From NCBI RefSeq assembly GCF_000003855.2, contig NW_003101656.1, positions 368,925 to 432,924 of the forward strand: a DNA stretch of 64,000 nucleotides, in the 5' to 3' direction. Shown here piece by piece: positions 49,341 to 61,570 of this stretch (positions within the stretch are counted from its first letter, which is position 1; each line of letters begins with the position of its first letter). The stretch comes from Blastomyces gilchristii SLH14081 (lineage: Eukaryota; Ascomycota; Eurotiomycetes; Onygenales; Ajellomycetaceae). A program made the position numbers and the translations under genes. The notes under the pieces are model-generated. The model saw nothing but the letters and a program-made list of their open reading frames with translations. It was not told the DNA's origin and did no database searches.

Positions 49341-52300
49341 ATTCTTGTATCTACTGTGATTGATAATATGTATAATATGAAAGTTATGATAGACAGCAGT
49401 CTATGTTACTATGCAATGATAAAATCTTCAGTTGTAAGATATCATAATCTTCAGTGTATCTCTTTATCAAAACCTCAACTTCTCATAGAATTTAATGATT
49501 CAAAAGACATTTGTACCTGTTACATAATGAAGCTGATTATAGATGTGAGAGAACATTAATATGAAGATGTCTATGTATATGAAGTTGATAATCTTTATTA
49601 TAATCTTATGTTAGAACTTGTCTGACTATCTGAATAAGATATCTTATTAAACACTTGAAACAGAAGCTTGATATTCCCTAACAATGATAGAATTCATGAA
49701 GATGATATTCATAAGACTATTGATCTGACACAGATCTCTGTCAATACCTATGAAATGCTCAGAAAAAGAAGTTGCTGAAAGAATCACTGATAGCAGAACT
49801 ATATATCAATCTATTCTGTCAGTCTGACTGATATTAAAAAGACTCTAGAAAAATTATCTCATATTATAATAACAGATTCTTATACAAAACTCTCTCAATA
49901 ATATCATGAATATCTAGATGTCTTCTGACAAGATAATATTATAAATATACTTCTCTTATAAGATCTCAGAGTGAATCACAGTATCAAGTTAGAGAAAAAG
50001 AATAATAAGAATTTCAAACTGTTATAAGACTCTCTTTATAACATGTTCTGAGATGAACTTCTTCTTCTTCAAAAGACACTCAATAATCTGTTGAATAAAG
50101 AATTTATACATGTTAGTAACTCTTTCACTGCAGCCTCTATTCTCTTTGTAAAGAAATCAGGTGAAGAACTTCAGTTCTGTGTGAACTACTGAGATCTGAA
50201 CAGATTGATAAAGAAAGATTGATATTTCTTATCTCTTATCAATGAAACTCTAGCACAGATCAGATGAGCTTAATAATTTATAAAACTAGATATTATCACT
50301 GCATTTCATAAGATTTGTATCACTGAAGAAGATGAATAACTTACAACATTCTGAACATATTATGTTCTCTTTGAATGAATAGTCACACTCTTTGAACTGG
50401 CTAACACTCTCAGTACATTTCAGAAGTATATCAACTGAGTGCTCTGAGATTTTCTTGATAAGTTTGTATCTGCTTATCTAGATGACATTCTCATCTTCAC
50501 TAATGAATTCAGAAAAGAATATTAAGAGTATATATGAAAGATATTACAACAGCTACAAGAAGCAGAACTACTGATAGATATTGATAAGTGTGATTTTAAA
50601 GTTAAGAGTATCAAGTATCTGGGTTTTATTATAGAAGCTGATAAGAGAATTCAAATGAATTCTGAGAAAGTCTCTATCATTCTTGAATGAGAAGCTTTAT
50701 ATACTGTGAAAGATATATAAAGCTTCATCAGATTTACTAACTTCTATCAGTGATTTATATAAAACTTCTCAGATATCACAAGATCACTTACAGATCTCAC
50801 TAAGAAAGACTCAGTATTTCAGTGATCAGTGAATACTGAAGCTGCATTTATACAGATGAAGAAGATATTCATTAATACTTCTCTACTAATAATATTTGAT
50901 TCTGATCATGAAACAGTTATTGAAGCTGATTTCTCTGACTATGTGATAGAAGAAGTGATATTATAATATAATGATGAAGAGATTTTACAATTATGTATCT
51001 TCATATCTAAGAAACTGAGTCTCACTGAATGCAATTATAAGATCTATGATAAGAAACTTCTCACAATTATATACTGTTTAAAAGAATGAAACTCTGAACT
51101 CTGAAGTATCTCTGAATTTGAGATAGTCATAGATCATAAGAATCTCAAATACTTCACAATTAACTGTAAACTCACTAAATAACAGATGCAATGATCTGAG
51201 TTCTTAAGTCACTTTCATTTTATAATATACTACTGTTCTGATAGCCAGAACTCAATGACAGATACTCTTTCATAATAAGAGTAAGATATACTATCTGATG
51301 TAATAGATACTCACTGAATGAATCAAGAGCACTGACTCTTGAATCTGAAGATACTAGTTAATCAAGATGAAATAGTTTATGACACTATACATGCTTTCTC
51401 AGTTAGAACTGCTATTAATATCTTTACTTTCTCTACACTAAATGAACTATGATATACAGCAGCTCAGATGAATAAACCTCTTCAGATTCTCATTAAAGTA
51501 CTATATTAAGAAACACTCTGATTTCTCTCAGAACTATATATAAGAACTGATATCTCAGAATGTTCAATTGATGATAATAACACTCTATAATTCTGTGAAT
51601 AATGCTGAGTCTCTCACTCTGAACTCTTATACACTCAGATAATACAAGAGATGTATGATTCATATATAACTGATTATTCAGGCTGTGAATAACTGTATAG
51701 AATAGTCTTCTGAGAGTTCTACTAGCCTGAAATATTAAACAGCATTAGACACTTCATCTGAAACTGCAATTACTATTCTTCTATTATCTTATGAAAGAAC
51801 TATAGAAAAGATCTATTGAAATCACTCAATATTCTCAATAGAATCTGATGAGATGTAGTAATTGACTTTGCTGTTAATCTATCTAAGAGTAAGAATTGTA
51901 GAAACATTCTGATTATTATGAATTGATTGAGCAAAGATGTAATACTGAAATCTCATAATAAGATGAATACTGAACAAGTCACTGAAGCTTTTCTACAGAG
52001 CCTGTTCTATTGAATGCATGAATTACTGAGATCTATAGTATTAGATTGAGACTGTCAATTTATAAGCACTCTCTGAACAAGAATCTGTCAAGTTCTCAAG
52101 ATTACACACTGTCTATCAACTGTCTATCACTCTGAGACTGATGATGTGTCAGAACAGACAATTCAGACTGTGAAGAATTATCTCTGAAAGTTCTGCAATC
52201 ACTTATAAGACAATTGATATAATCTTCTTCTACATGCAGAGGTCACTATTAATGATTGAGATACTGTTTTAATAGATATAAGTCTGTTCTTTCTTACACA

Positions 52301-52890
52301 CAGATATCATATAAAAGTGTTAAATCTTCTAGAGATCACACAGTTCACATCAGACCTCTGCAGTTCAATTCAGATCACTGATAATATAGTAACAAAACTC
52401 TGAGATGTCTGTGATTGAGCAGAGATTTTCATAGCAACTGTAAAACAAGATCAAGAGAATTAAATCAATGTTTATCAAGACTCTGCTGAACAATATAAGA
52501 TAGAAGATCTGATATAATTGAATCTTAAGAATATATGAATCACATATTCATCTCATACACTAGATTACTGTCATGTCAAGTATAAAGTGATAGAAGTTCT
52601 AGATAGTTATAACTACTGTCTTAACACATTATCAGAGATTTATAATGTATTTCACACAAGCTTACTCTGCTACACTGTCACTGATTCATTCTCTTCTTAA
52701 CTGACTTCTGACTGACAGTCACCGACATCATAGAAGAAGATAATGAGCTTGAGTGAGAGATTGAGAATATTCTTGATAAGAGACTCTGTGACTGCAGCTG
52801 ACAATATCTTATGAAATGAGTTGACTATAATTAACTGATCTGAACTCTGAGTTCTGTGTTATCTGAAACAGCAGCCCTTGACTGATGAGA
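49332..52890 (+). pseudogene. pol: Pol relic with chromodomain, element B
   Basis: Protease region at 49332-49600. RT at ~50130-50640 keeps the active-site box AYLDDILIF (~50467-50493), followed by EWEAL...VKDI-stop-SF...NFYQ-stop-FI, showing TGA/TAA at conserved Trp/Gln/Arg positions. RNase H at ~50800-51260. The integrase core at ~51850-52180 has its first Asp changed to Asn (IMNWLSKD), the second retained (VLDWDCQF) and a Glu retained (VSEQTIQ). The chromodomain at 52738-52855 reads ELEWEIENILDKRL...QYLMKWVDYN with Trp as TGA. It is the best preserved Ty3 RT in the window. Confidence 0.8.
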
Positions 52891-52900
52891 ACTGCTTCTG

Positions 52901-52910
52901 AAAGAGAGGA
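52901..52910 (+). promoter_or_regulatory. Polypurine tract, element B
   Basis: AAAGAGAGGA, four bases before the 3' LTR start, the expected plus-strand primer site. Confidence 0.65.
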
Positions 52911-52914
52911 CTAA

Positions 52915-53223
52915 TGTGATGAGCTGTGCCTGATCAATTATATAGACTATTCTGTTACACTTCACAGATTCCAATCACTTCATTCTTGAATGCATACACT
53001 TCAATTCTCAGTCATTCTCAATCGCTGATCCTCAGCCACTATGAACGCATGTATATTCTCCCGTCCCGAAGCTCCACCGCGTACACCACCACATACGCGT
53101 ATAAATATCCATCTCAATCATCAATTCTCGCACTTTCTCTTTTCTCCCTTCTCTAATGTTTTTATCTTTGTTATATAAGACCTATCAATATGATACTGAT
53201 CTATTCGGCGTAGGCCTCTTACA
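52915..53223 (+). repeat. 3' LTR of element B
   Basis: 309 bp, TGTGATGAGCTG to GTAGGCCTCTTACA. The inner first ~100 bases have no CG; the rest, from ~53020, keeps many (CTCCCGTCCCG, CACCGCG, ATACGCG, TTCGGCG). The outer part is the preserved part, as in the other elements. A TATAAATA box lies at ~53099. Confidence 0.88.
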
Positions 53224-53454
53224 GTCAGACTGTTTCACTTGAGATATTTCTAAGTCTGTTTTCAATTGAAAAGTTGATCAGACTGTTTCAAAAGAAGAAT
53301 AAAAGACTTTTATGTATAAAACACCTGATTTTTTTCACACTAGTTCAGTAACTAGGTTAGATTTTTGAAGAGAATCTAATAAACTAAAATTGATTTTTGA
53401 GATAAATCAATAAAATCTTTACAATCTCTTTCTTAAGATACAGTGAGAAAGAGT

Positions 53455-53823
53455 ATGATATCAATTAATAATGAATCAGATGATATGACAGTTTTTGAGA
53501 GAAAAGCTGATAAAGAATGTGTATTTACTTCAAGAACTCAGAAGAACTGAAGAAAAGAGAAAGCTTAAGATGAATCTAAAACTGAAGAGAAAAGTCAAGC
53601 TAGTAAATCTGCAACTGCAAGCTTAAAAAGAAGAAATTCTCAACTATCTAGATCTTCAAACTTCAATTCTCCAGCTAAGTGTAAACAGAATTTGAATTCT
53701 CAAACTTCTGTTAAGATTAGAGAATTGAGAAATGACTCTGGTGATGAACTAGAAATAATGCAAGCAGTTGAGATTTCTACTTTTCAAAATAGTTATAATC
53801 TACTATCTGATAATAGGGATTAA
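53455..53823 (+). pseudogene. LINE D ORF1, internally deleted
   Basis: ATG at 53455 (MISINNESDDMTVFERKAD) runs in one frame for 122 codons to TAA at 53821, broken only by two TGA codons. It joins directly to the ORF1 C-terminal part KECVFTSRTQKN and ends NSYNLLSDNRD, matching the LINE C end. The N-terminal domain and nearly all zinc knuckles present in C are absent. Either D carries a frame-preserving deletion of ~0.9 kb, or the Met region is unrelated sequence fused by chance. Confidence 0.65.
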
Positions 53824-53852
53824 ATTCTACTCTATCTCTACTCTCTTTTAGT

Positions 53853-56800
53853 ATGAATATACAACAAAAATAACAAAAAAAGTTTAAAAACTCTTCAAAA
53901 ATTACATTTATTTAAAATAATGTGAATAGAAACTCAAATTATATTTATTCTTATCTTCAGATTGCATTTGAATAAAAAGTTGACTTTGTACTTCTTCAAG
54001 AATCAAACTTTGATACTGAGCAAAAGTACATCATTTCTCATTCAAGCTATTACTGCTTTCTTTCTGAAAAATCTGAGATAAAATCAAGAGTAGTGATCTA
54101 TGAGAGAAAGAGATCAAGATATTAATTTAATTTAAGATTTAATATCATATCTGACTCTGATATTCTAGTGGGTGATATTATAGATAAAGAGAATAAGTTT
54201 GATACTATTCAACTTATAAATATCTATAATGAAAAGTCATTGAAAGAAAACAACAATACCTGAACAATTGATAGAGAATTTTTAAATATAACTCTCATAA
54301 AAAACTCTATAATTGTAGAAGACTTCAATGCACATTATCTCTGATGAAACTCAGAGTGCACAAGAGCAGTAAGAGTAGATAAACTGATTAAATGAACTTT
54401 TAAGCATTCAATAGATTTAGTTAACAAGTCTGATCAATAAACATTCTTTAGAAAAGGCATGAAACAGAAATCTATTATAGATCTAACTTTCATATCATAA
54501 AATCTAATTAAAAAAAGACTTATAAACTGATTTATTGATTCAAATGAAACCTCAGAATCAGATCATGAGATTATTCAATTTGATATTAAACTGAGTGAAA
54601 AATAAAGAAGTGAAAATCCTCTTCTCTTTAATTAGTATAACTTTGAAAAAGCTGATCAAAAAACAGTTGAAGAAAGAGTAAAACAGCTGAAATCTGAAAG
54701 ATAGAGTAAGCTCTATTAAAATCAAAGTCAAGATATCTCAAATGAAATGCTTGAGAATGAAGTAAAGCTGATTACATCTATTCTTTTAATAAGTATTGTA
54801 GAAAATATTTCAAAGAAAAAGTCTTCTGAGTATTTCAAATCTTGATGAAATAAGAATATCACTTCTAAAAGAAAGTAATTAGTCACTGCTAAGAGAGAGT
54901 GAAAGAATAACTTAATATCTGATAAAGAGTTCAAAGCTATTCAAAATGAATATTTTTCAGATATTAAAAAAGTCAAAACAGATTGCTGAAACAAATTTCT
55001 TGAAGAAATATAAGAAAAAGAAGTTTTTAAAGTCTTCAAGTATACTAAAACAAGAAGTGTAGCAAAGCTTTCAATCTTAGAATATGAATTTCAGAATGAA
55101 TTATATACAGTAAACTCTTTTGAGAAAAAATATCAAGCTTTTATAAGAATTCTCTTTCAAAACTCATTACATTTAGAAGAGAAAAATATGTCATTTCATG
55201 AATATATTGATGAAAATAACTGTGAATGATCTGAGCTTACATGTGATGAACTAGAGTCAGCAATATTCTCAAGTTCAATTAAAACTGCTGCAGGGCCTGA
55301 TTCAATTAATCATTTAATTATTCAAAACACATATTCCTACTTGAAGAATGAATATTTTAAGCTCTTTTTAAATCTCTTAAAAAATGATTATCATTCTGAA
55401 TGCTGGAGAGAAGCTACTGGAGTAATTCTTACAAATCCTAATAGAAAAGCTTCAATTTCTAAGTCATATAGAGTAATATCTCTGTTGAACTGTTTAGAAA
55501 AAGATCTAAAAAAGATAATAGCTACTAGATTATCTTTTATAAGCTCTATTAGTGATTCTCTTCTATTTAATGAATAAATGAGAGATAGAAAATAATGTTC
55601 TGTAATTGACACTGTTCTCTCAGTTATTCATGATATTCAAGTAACAAAGTATGAAGACCTGGTCTCAACTGCAGTTTTTATTGATATAAAAGATGCATTT
55701 GATCATATTTCAAAGTCTAAGATAATTCAAACTTTAAAGATGTTAAAACTGTCACTTTCTCTAATAAAATGAGTTAATTATTTCATATCTAAAAGAATTA
55801 TACAACTATTCTTTGATGAAAGAAAATAAGATAAAACTGAGATAAAAATAAAAGTATCATAAGAATCTTCAATCTCACCTGTTTTATTTACAATATACAC
55901 TGCATATATATTCAAGAATAGAGAGATGAATATAGTGAGATCTTCAAGTTATATAGATGATATTGATCTACTGTACAGTTCAAAGACAATCAAAGAGAAT
56001 TTAGAAGTGATTAAGAAAGTAGGAAAGAAAATCTTTGTTAGAGCAGATATCAATTTAATTCAATTTGATATGAATAAAACTGAGTTAATTCACTTTTTTC
56101 TCAGATTTAATGAGAAAGAACTAAGTCTAACTCTTTTAAATAAAGAGATTAAACTCAGTTTGAATATCAAATGACTAGAAGTATGATTAAACTTCAAGTT
56201 GAATTTTAAATATTATATTCAACAAAGCATCATCAAGGCAGAGAGACTACTGAATAGTATAATCAGACTATCAAATACTGAGAGAGATCTATTCTTTCAG
56301 ACTATGAGACAGTTATACATAGTCTGTATTATCTCAGTAGCTGATTATGCAGTTCAAGTTTGATGAAACAATCAAGATAACTTCACTGAACTCTTTCAAA
56401 GTCTACAAAACAGTGCTTTGAGAAGAATACTGAGAGTATTGAAATGATCTTCTATTAAAGCAATGAAAATTGAAGCTTCAATTTCATCTTCTACTATTTG
56501 ATTTGAAAAGGCCTGTATAAACTATACTCTGAGAGTCATGAAGATGAGCTCAAATCATATAATCAGAGAAAGAGTCTCTTCTTCATTTTCATCAGTTAAC
56601 TCAGAAAATGAACTGAATTGAAACAGATTTCTTGATTGAAATAAGAATAATACTTTAAAGAAAATGCTCTCTCAACTGTATAAACTATGTTCACTTATTA
56701 AGAATCAATTTTCTTCATTAAATATTGAGAAAATTGATCATGAGAAGATATCTCTCTGAAGAGAAAAGCTGAAATCTCTTATAGACTTATAAATAAGTGA

Positions 56801-57803
56801 ACTATCTAAAGAGAGAGAATATGAACAGTATTTGAAGAAGATCTCTACAATCAATATAAAAGACTCTATTCTGATTTACTCAGATGACTTAAAAAATGAG
56901 AATTTGAATAGATTAGATGTAGGCATTACTTATACTGAAGATAATATCAATTTTGTCTCAGATTTCTGAAATTTAGGCAGTGAATCTGAAGTCTTTGATG
57001 CTGAACTATTTAAAATAGTGAAAGCTTTCAAACTCATTGAAATAAAATCTCATAAAAGAGAAAATAGTTTGAAAGAGATATGAATATTCTCTGATAGTCA
57101 AGTGGCTTTAAAAAGACTTAGAAATAGTCAGATTTATAATAATCAAATGAATCTTAAACTGATTTTAAACACTGTTTTGAAAATTCAAAAGAGAAGAATA
57201 TCAAAACTGATAATTCATCTACATTGAGTTCCTGCTCATATGAATATTCATGACAATGAATTGGCTGATTCATCTGCAAAAAAGGGTTCAGAATTAAGCA
57301 GATCTATTCAAAAAACAGTGTCCTGGTCTTTCATAAAGAGAAAGATAAAAGAATCTTGTTTAAACAAGTGAAATGAAAGCTGGCAGAAACAAAAGAAGAG
57401 CATACATTATTCAAGATTTGAGATAAAATCAAAGTGAAAATCTTGTTCAATTAAATGTAAAAAGAAAATATTCTCATTCATAATTCAGCTAAAACTAGAA
57501 TATGATTATTTCAAATTCTATATACAAAGATTTGATGATAGATTTGATTCAACAGAGTGCTCATTCTGCAATGTGAATGAAAATCCTGAGTATATTATAA
57601 TACATTGTGCATTATACAATAGTCTCAGAGTCAGATTAAAGAAGAAGTATGATTTAAATCAATTAAATATGAGATTCTTATTCTCAACTGAGACAGGAAT
57701 TAAATACTTAATAGACTTTCTATCAGAAACTCAAGCAGCTATAAGAAAATAGCTAAATTCAGAATTATCTGTATATGAAGAGGGGGAAATCAATCAGATA
57801 TAG
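53853..57803 (+). pseudogene. LINE D ORF2: endonuclease, RT, RNase H
   Basis: Same layout as the LINE C ORF2. The endonuclease box at 54318-54335 reads EDFNAH (Gly to Glu). RT motif A FIDIKDAFDHI lies near 55677-55710, and the active site YIDD is intact at 55950-55961. RNase H begins YSDDLKNEN near 56878, and HLH-(TGA at 57225)-VPAHMNIH lies at 57216-57254. A CSFC...HC motif near 57560-57610 and the end EEGEINQI with TAG at 57801 match C. Stops and a few frameshifts remain. Confidence 0.83.
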
Positions 57804-58160
57804 TCTGTTAAAACAGCTATACACTATCTTTTAATAATTTTATTTTGTTATAGTCTCTCTTTACTGTACTTGTTTCTTTCTGTTCTTTTCTATCTATCTA
57901 TTTAATGTATCTGTCTTTAAGACTATGTTCTCTTTTCCTTTGTCATGATATTTTCAAATGATTTCAAAGTATCAGAAGGTGTTGAAATACTGCAATTTGT
58001 AAACAGTTTTTGTATTCTGGGCTGGAATTTTCTGATTTTGCATATCTGAAATTGATAAATGTATAAAAGTTGACTCTATAGATATAGGAAAAACCCTGAG
58101 AACTAAAGTTTCTCAGGTAGATGTCATAGTCTCTGACTGCATACATCTATAATTGAAGAA

Positions 58161-58176
58161 TAATAATAATAATAAT
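58161..58176 (+). repeat. (TAA)n 3' tail of LINE D
   Basis: Five TAA units after GAAGAA at the LINE 3' end, mirrored by (TTA)n at 41624-41640 for LINE C. Short-unit tails are normal for some LINE clades and mark the 3' end exactly. Confidence 0.8.
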
Positions 58177-61100
58177 CTCTATATCTATCACTCTGATCTT
58201 CTTAACATAGTCTGATTTATGAGAGAGTCTGTCTGCTGAGTTCTTAGTTCTCTTAATATTCTCTATCTTGAATCAGAACTCACTCAGTCTCTGAGCTCAG
58301 CAGATCTGTTACTGCAAGAGTTTCTTAATTAAAGTAAACTATCATAAGCTATTATAATCAGTTCTAATAGTAATCACTGTTACAAGGCTCTTAAAGTAGT
58401 GATATCAGTAATGAAAGACTTTCACTATTATAAGAAGTTCTTAATTATAAATATCATAGTTAATCTTCTCAGATTGCATCTTATATAAGAAAAAGATCAC
58501 TGAAATTCAGTTATCATTTAACTGCAGTTATAAGACTATTTCTGAAATTATAAAGAAGAAGACATCTATCTTTAATCTAGTTAAGAGTAAGAGATTAAAG
58601 TGAAACAGTATTACTGTATTCATAAATATCTGTTTCAATCTTGCAAAGACTCTGTGAGTTTCTAAAATAGAAAAGTTCTCACAGCTCTCTCTTCTTAACA
58701 ATCTTTTCACTCTTTATTCATAGAATAACTGCATCTTATTTTCACTCTTCAGCATGTCTGTAAGAGTTAAGAAGATTCTTATGAATACAAAGATAAATCA
58801 TCTATAGAAAGTCTCAAAGCTCAGAAAGATCTAAATCTCATAAATACTAGTTAACTCTGATTATAATAGAATAGTCTCAACTTGCAAAAATTTCATCTGA
58901 ATATCATCTATGATAATTACATATTCTTGAAAATTAATTTAATAGATACTGAAGTTATACTTTACAAGCTTAATATACAGTTCTATCTTCTCTAAGATTT
59001 TTAACACTTTTCACACATGCTCAGTGTATTCTTTCTTCTTCATAGAGTACACTATTACATTATTCAGATATATTATCATGAAGATATTCAGATATACATG
59101 AAGTATTTTATTAATAAAAGACTGAAATACTGCAGAGATATTAGTTAAATTAAAAGACATCATTAGATATTCAAATAATCTTAATACAGTTCTGAAGACA
59201 GTCTTTCATTCATTCTCAGCTTATATTCACAGTTATGTATATATATTAATTATATTCAGTTGTGTGAATATGACCACTCTTATAAGACAGTTAATTACAT
59301 TCTCAATCAGAGACAGAGAATAGTAACTCTTTATTATCTTAAAGTTCAGATCACAGTAATCTATATATAATCTGAGATCTTTATTATTCTTCTTCATGAA
59401 TATCACAGAGGCTTCTGCAGAGATCTGTAAAGATTTAATAAAGTCATTTTTCAGATTCTTCTTTATATAGATCTGTAAGACCTCAGTCTCATAATGAGAG
59501 AGCTTATAGATTAATTCTTAGAAGAGTTTCTACTCTTCTATTAAATCTATTATCAGATTCTTCTCATAGTAAGATAAAAGCTCAGCTATCTTTACTAAGC
59601 TGAATATCTCTGTAAGATCTCAGTATTTCTCTGATATCTGAAGCTCAGTTTTCATAACTGTGAAGTTCTCAGACATTTATAAAGTTATTATATAAATGAG
59701 CTTGTCTTCTCTAATCAACTCTGCAGTATTAACTGATTCTATCTTTATAAATGAGTCTGTCAACACTGATCAGAAGTATAAATCTGACTCATAAACAGCT
59801 ATATACAGATTGTGTCTTTAAAGTTATACAAGTCTCAAGTATATGTCATCTGTGATGTTCATGATAATCACAGTTTCTATAAATCTTCTTCAGATTTCAG
59901 AGAGATCTTACAATTCAAGAATAACTCTTATAAGTTTCTCAGCTCTCAGATCTGAGTTCTCATACTCTGCTTATTATAGAAGTAGATTCTTAGTTTTTAT
60001 CACTCAGCTTATTCACTCTGTAAGCTTTAGAGATACTACAGTGACCTGAGATTCTGAGTTCATCAATGCTTTTCATACTTACAGAGTAGTAGTATCACAG
60101 TATAGTCTCTCTCTACAAGCATGCATTTTCATTGAGAGAGTAACAGATTCAGATGTCAGCTTTAAAACTCTTAAGAAGGCTGTTACTGACTCTATCTGTA
60201 ACTTCTCAAATTTCTATTTTAATTTGTTCAGATAGTTTATGTGAAGATATTCTAATTTAGAATAGATAAAGTAGAGATTCTTTTTCTTAATCTCTCTATT
60301 ATACACTCTATTTATAAGAGTTTATGACGCTCTTTCTTTCTAATCAGTAGTGAGATATAAGTCTCTCTATATTTTATCATCTTTCTCTGATAAATCTGTT
60401 CTCTGTTATTCTGACTCTTTCAGAGCTGATTAGTAATTCACTCTTCACAGATCTGTGACTCTTACAGTGATCTGTAAGTAATAAATAAGAGTTATCAGTT
60501 TCTTCAGAGTTAAGAACTTAGAGTCTCACTTAATGAGCTTATTCTGTATATCTTTATTCAGTCTCTTCATGAATATCATTATTCAGGTCTTGTTTCAGAG
60601 CTCTGTTTTCATCAGTCATAATTTATATCACAATTTTATAAAGCACTGTGAGTAGTTTTTATTAGATTTTTCATCTCTTTTTCTAATATTGATAATTACA
60701 GTTCAGATGTTCTCTGTTCAGCTTATAGAGTCTCTTAACTTATTCTCTAGATAAGTTCTAAGAACAGATCAGTAGAATCTCTTATAATCATTTTCTAGAT
60801 GATTCAGCCAGTTCTTGACTTTAGTGTAGTAGAGATCTGTTATTATATAGATAACAGCTTCTTCATCTTTTATATCACATAGCTGAGCTTATGAGTCAAT
60901 TTCAAATACAAACTTATAAAAGCGTTTATAGATTATAATTTAATAGTTAGTTCTAAGTGATTATAGCTTAAGAAAGTTTCTTTTTAATTCATAGATATCT
61001 CTGAAGATCATGTCTAGAGACTCAGTTCAAGAGTGTTTACAGACAGTAAGTATTTCTTGTAGAAAAATAGCTTAATTCTGTGAGAGATGCTTAAGAATGT

Positions 61101-61307
61101 TCTTCACTGAGATTGATTCATTTGTGAATGCAGAGAGTTATATTCTGTGAGTAATTGATAAGTTCTCTGAGACTTCTTTTACAGAGATTATTCATAGTTC
61201 AGATGCCTGCTTCTGAGTGTCTACAGTATAGTTTATAGAGATTAAAGTGTGTAAGTTTCTAGTTCTTTCAGTCATATTGAGTGATTGCTGACTGACTGAG
61301 CTTGAAA
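58177..61307 (-). pseudogene. pol: Gag-pol relic, element VI
   Basis: Minus-strand Ty3 coding. RT at ~59420-58980 includes SVIFMKKNNKDLRLYIDYCDLN and an active site IYLNNVIVYS near 59075-59045, with both catalytic Asp changed to Asn. The RNase H start lies at ~58710-58528 (FARLKQIFMNTVILFHFN, then LKIDVF). The region ~61300-59700 should hold gag and protease; I can read only scattered segments and no intact zinc knuckle. The reading stops at the LINE D tail and integrase is absent. Confidence 0.68.
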
Positions 61308-61565
61308 TATAAGAATAAGTGCTTACAGACAATTATTCCGGTGTTTACAGCTCAATATGATATATACTATTAACTACTAAAAGTATTTATAATAGAAAGA
61401 TAAAATGTAGAAGTTAAATGTGTAATAACATTCAACCTGAGTTGTGAATAGAATTCATGAACTTCAGTCTATATAGTTGTGTGTAGTCAAGAGCTGCTAA
61501 CTCTATTGATTACGTAAGAGATAGAAATAGAGATAAAGAATCCGCAAGAAGTGAGATTTCTTACA
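61308..61565 (-). repeat. 5' LTR of element VI (right)
   Basis: 258 bp matching 35630-35887. The outer end keeps TTACGTAAG and ATCCGCAAG where the left LTR (inner end there) has TTACATGAG and ATTCACAAG. Confidence 0.9.
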
Positions 61566-61570
61566 TATCA

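Larger units (their letters stand above)
47725..53223 (+). mobile_element. Chromovirus element B (family 2), plus strand
   Basis: Partial 5' LTR (to 47882), leader, gag, pol with chromodomain, purine tract at 52901-52910 and a 3' LTR at 52915-53223. It is the inverted relative of element A. The left edge is in the gap, so no target duplication can be checked. Confidence 0.87.
53224..58176 (+). mobile_element. Tad1-type LINE D, plus strand
   Basis: 4.95 kb from the edge of the element B LTR to a (TAA)n tail at 58161-58176. It has a shortened ORF1 (53455-53823) and a full-length ORF2 (53853-57803) collinear with LINE C, plus a matching ~370-bp 3' UTR. The 5' boundary is set by the LTR end and could lie anywhere in 53224-53454. 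It is followed by element VI sequence. Confidence 0.85.
35630..61565 (-). mobile_element. Ty3 element VI, TSD TATCA, filled with nested elements
   Basis: Two 258-bp LTRs in the same orientation lie 25.4 kb apart (35630-35887 and 61308-61565), flanked by the exact duplication TATCA (35625-35629 and 61566-61570). Element VI sequence survives at 35888-36405 and 58177-61307; the rest is elements A, B and LINEs C, D. Minus-strand RT and RNase H are readable but no integrase, so part of element VI was deleted or lies in the gap. Confidence 0.85.

Noticed and set aside
57216..57254. TGA read as Trp, suggesting a mitochondrial or alternative genetic code
   Set aside because: TGA often sits at conserved Trp positions, but TAA and TAG also interrupt the same frames, TGA also replaces Arg codons, TGG is retained elsewhere (57377), and catalytic residues and Gly codons are changed too. 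Mutation explains all of this; an altered code does not.
58155..58176. (TAA)n as a microsatellite or telomere-like repeat
   Set aside because: It marks the 3' end of a LINE and has an inverted counterpart at the 3' end of LINE C.
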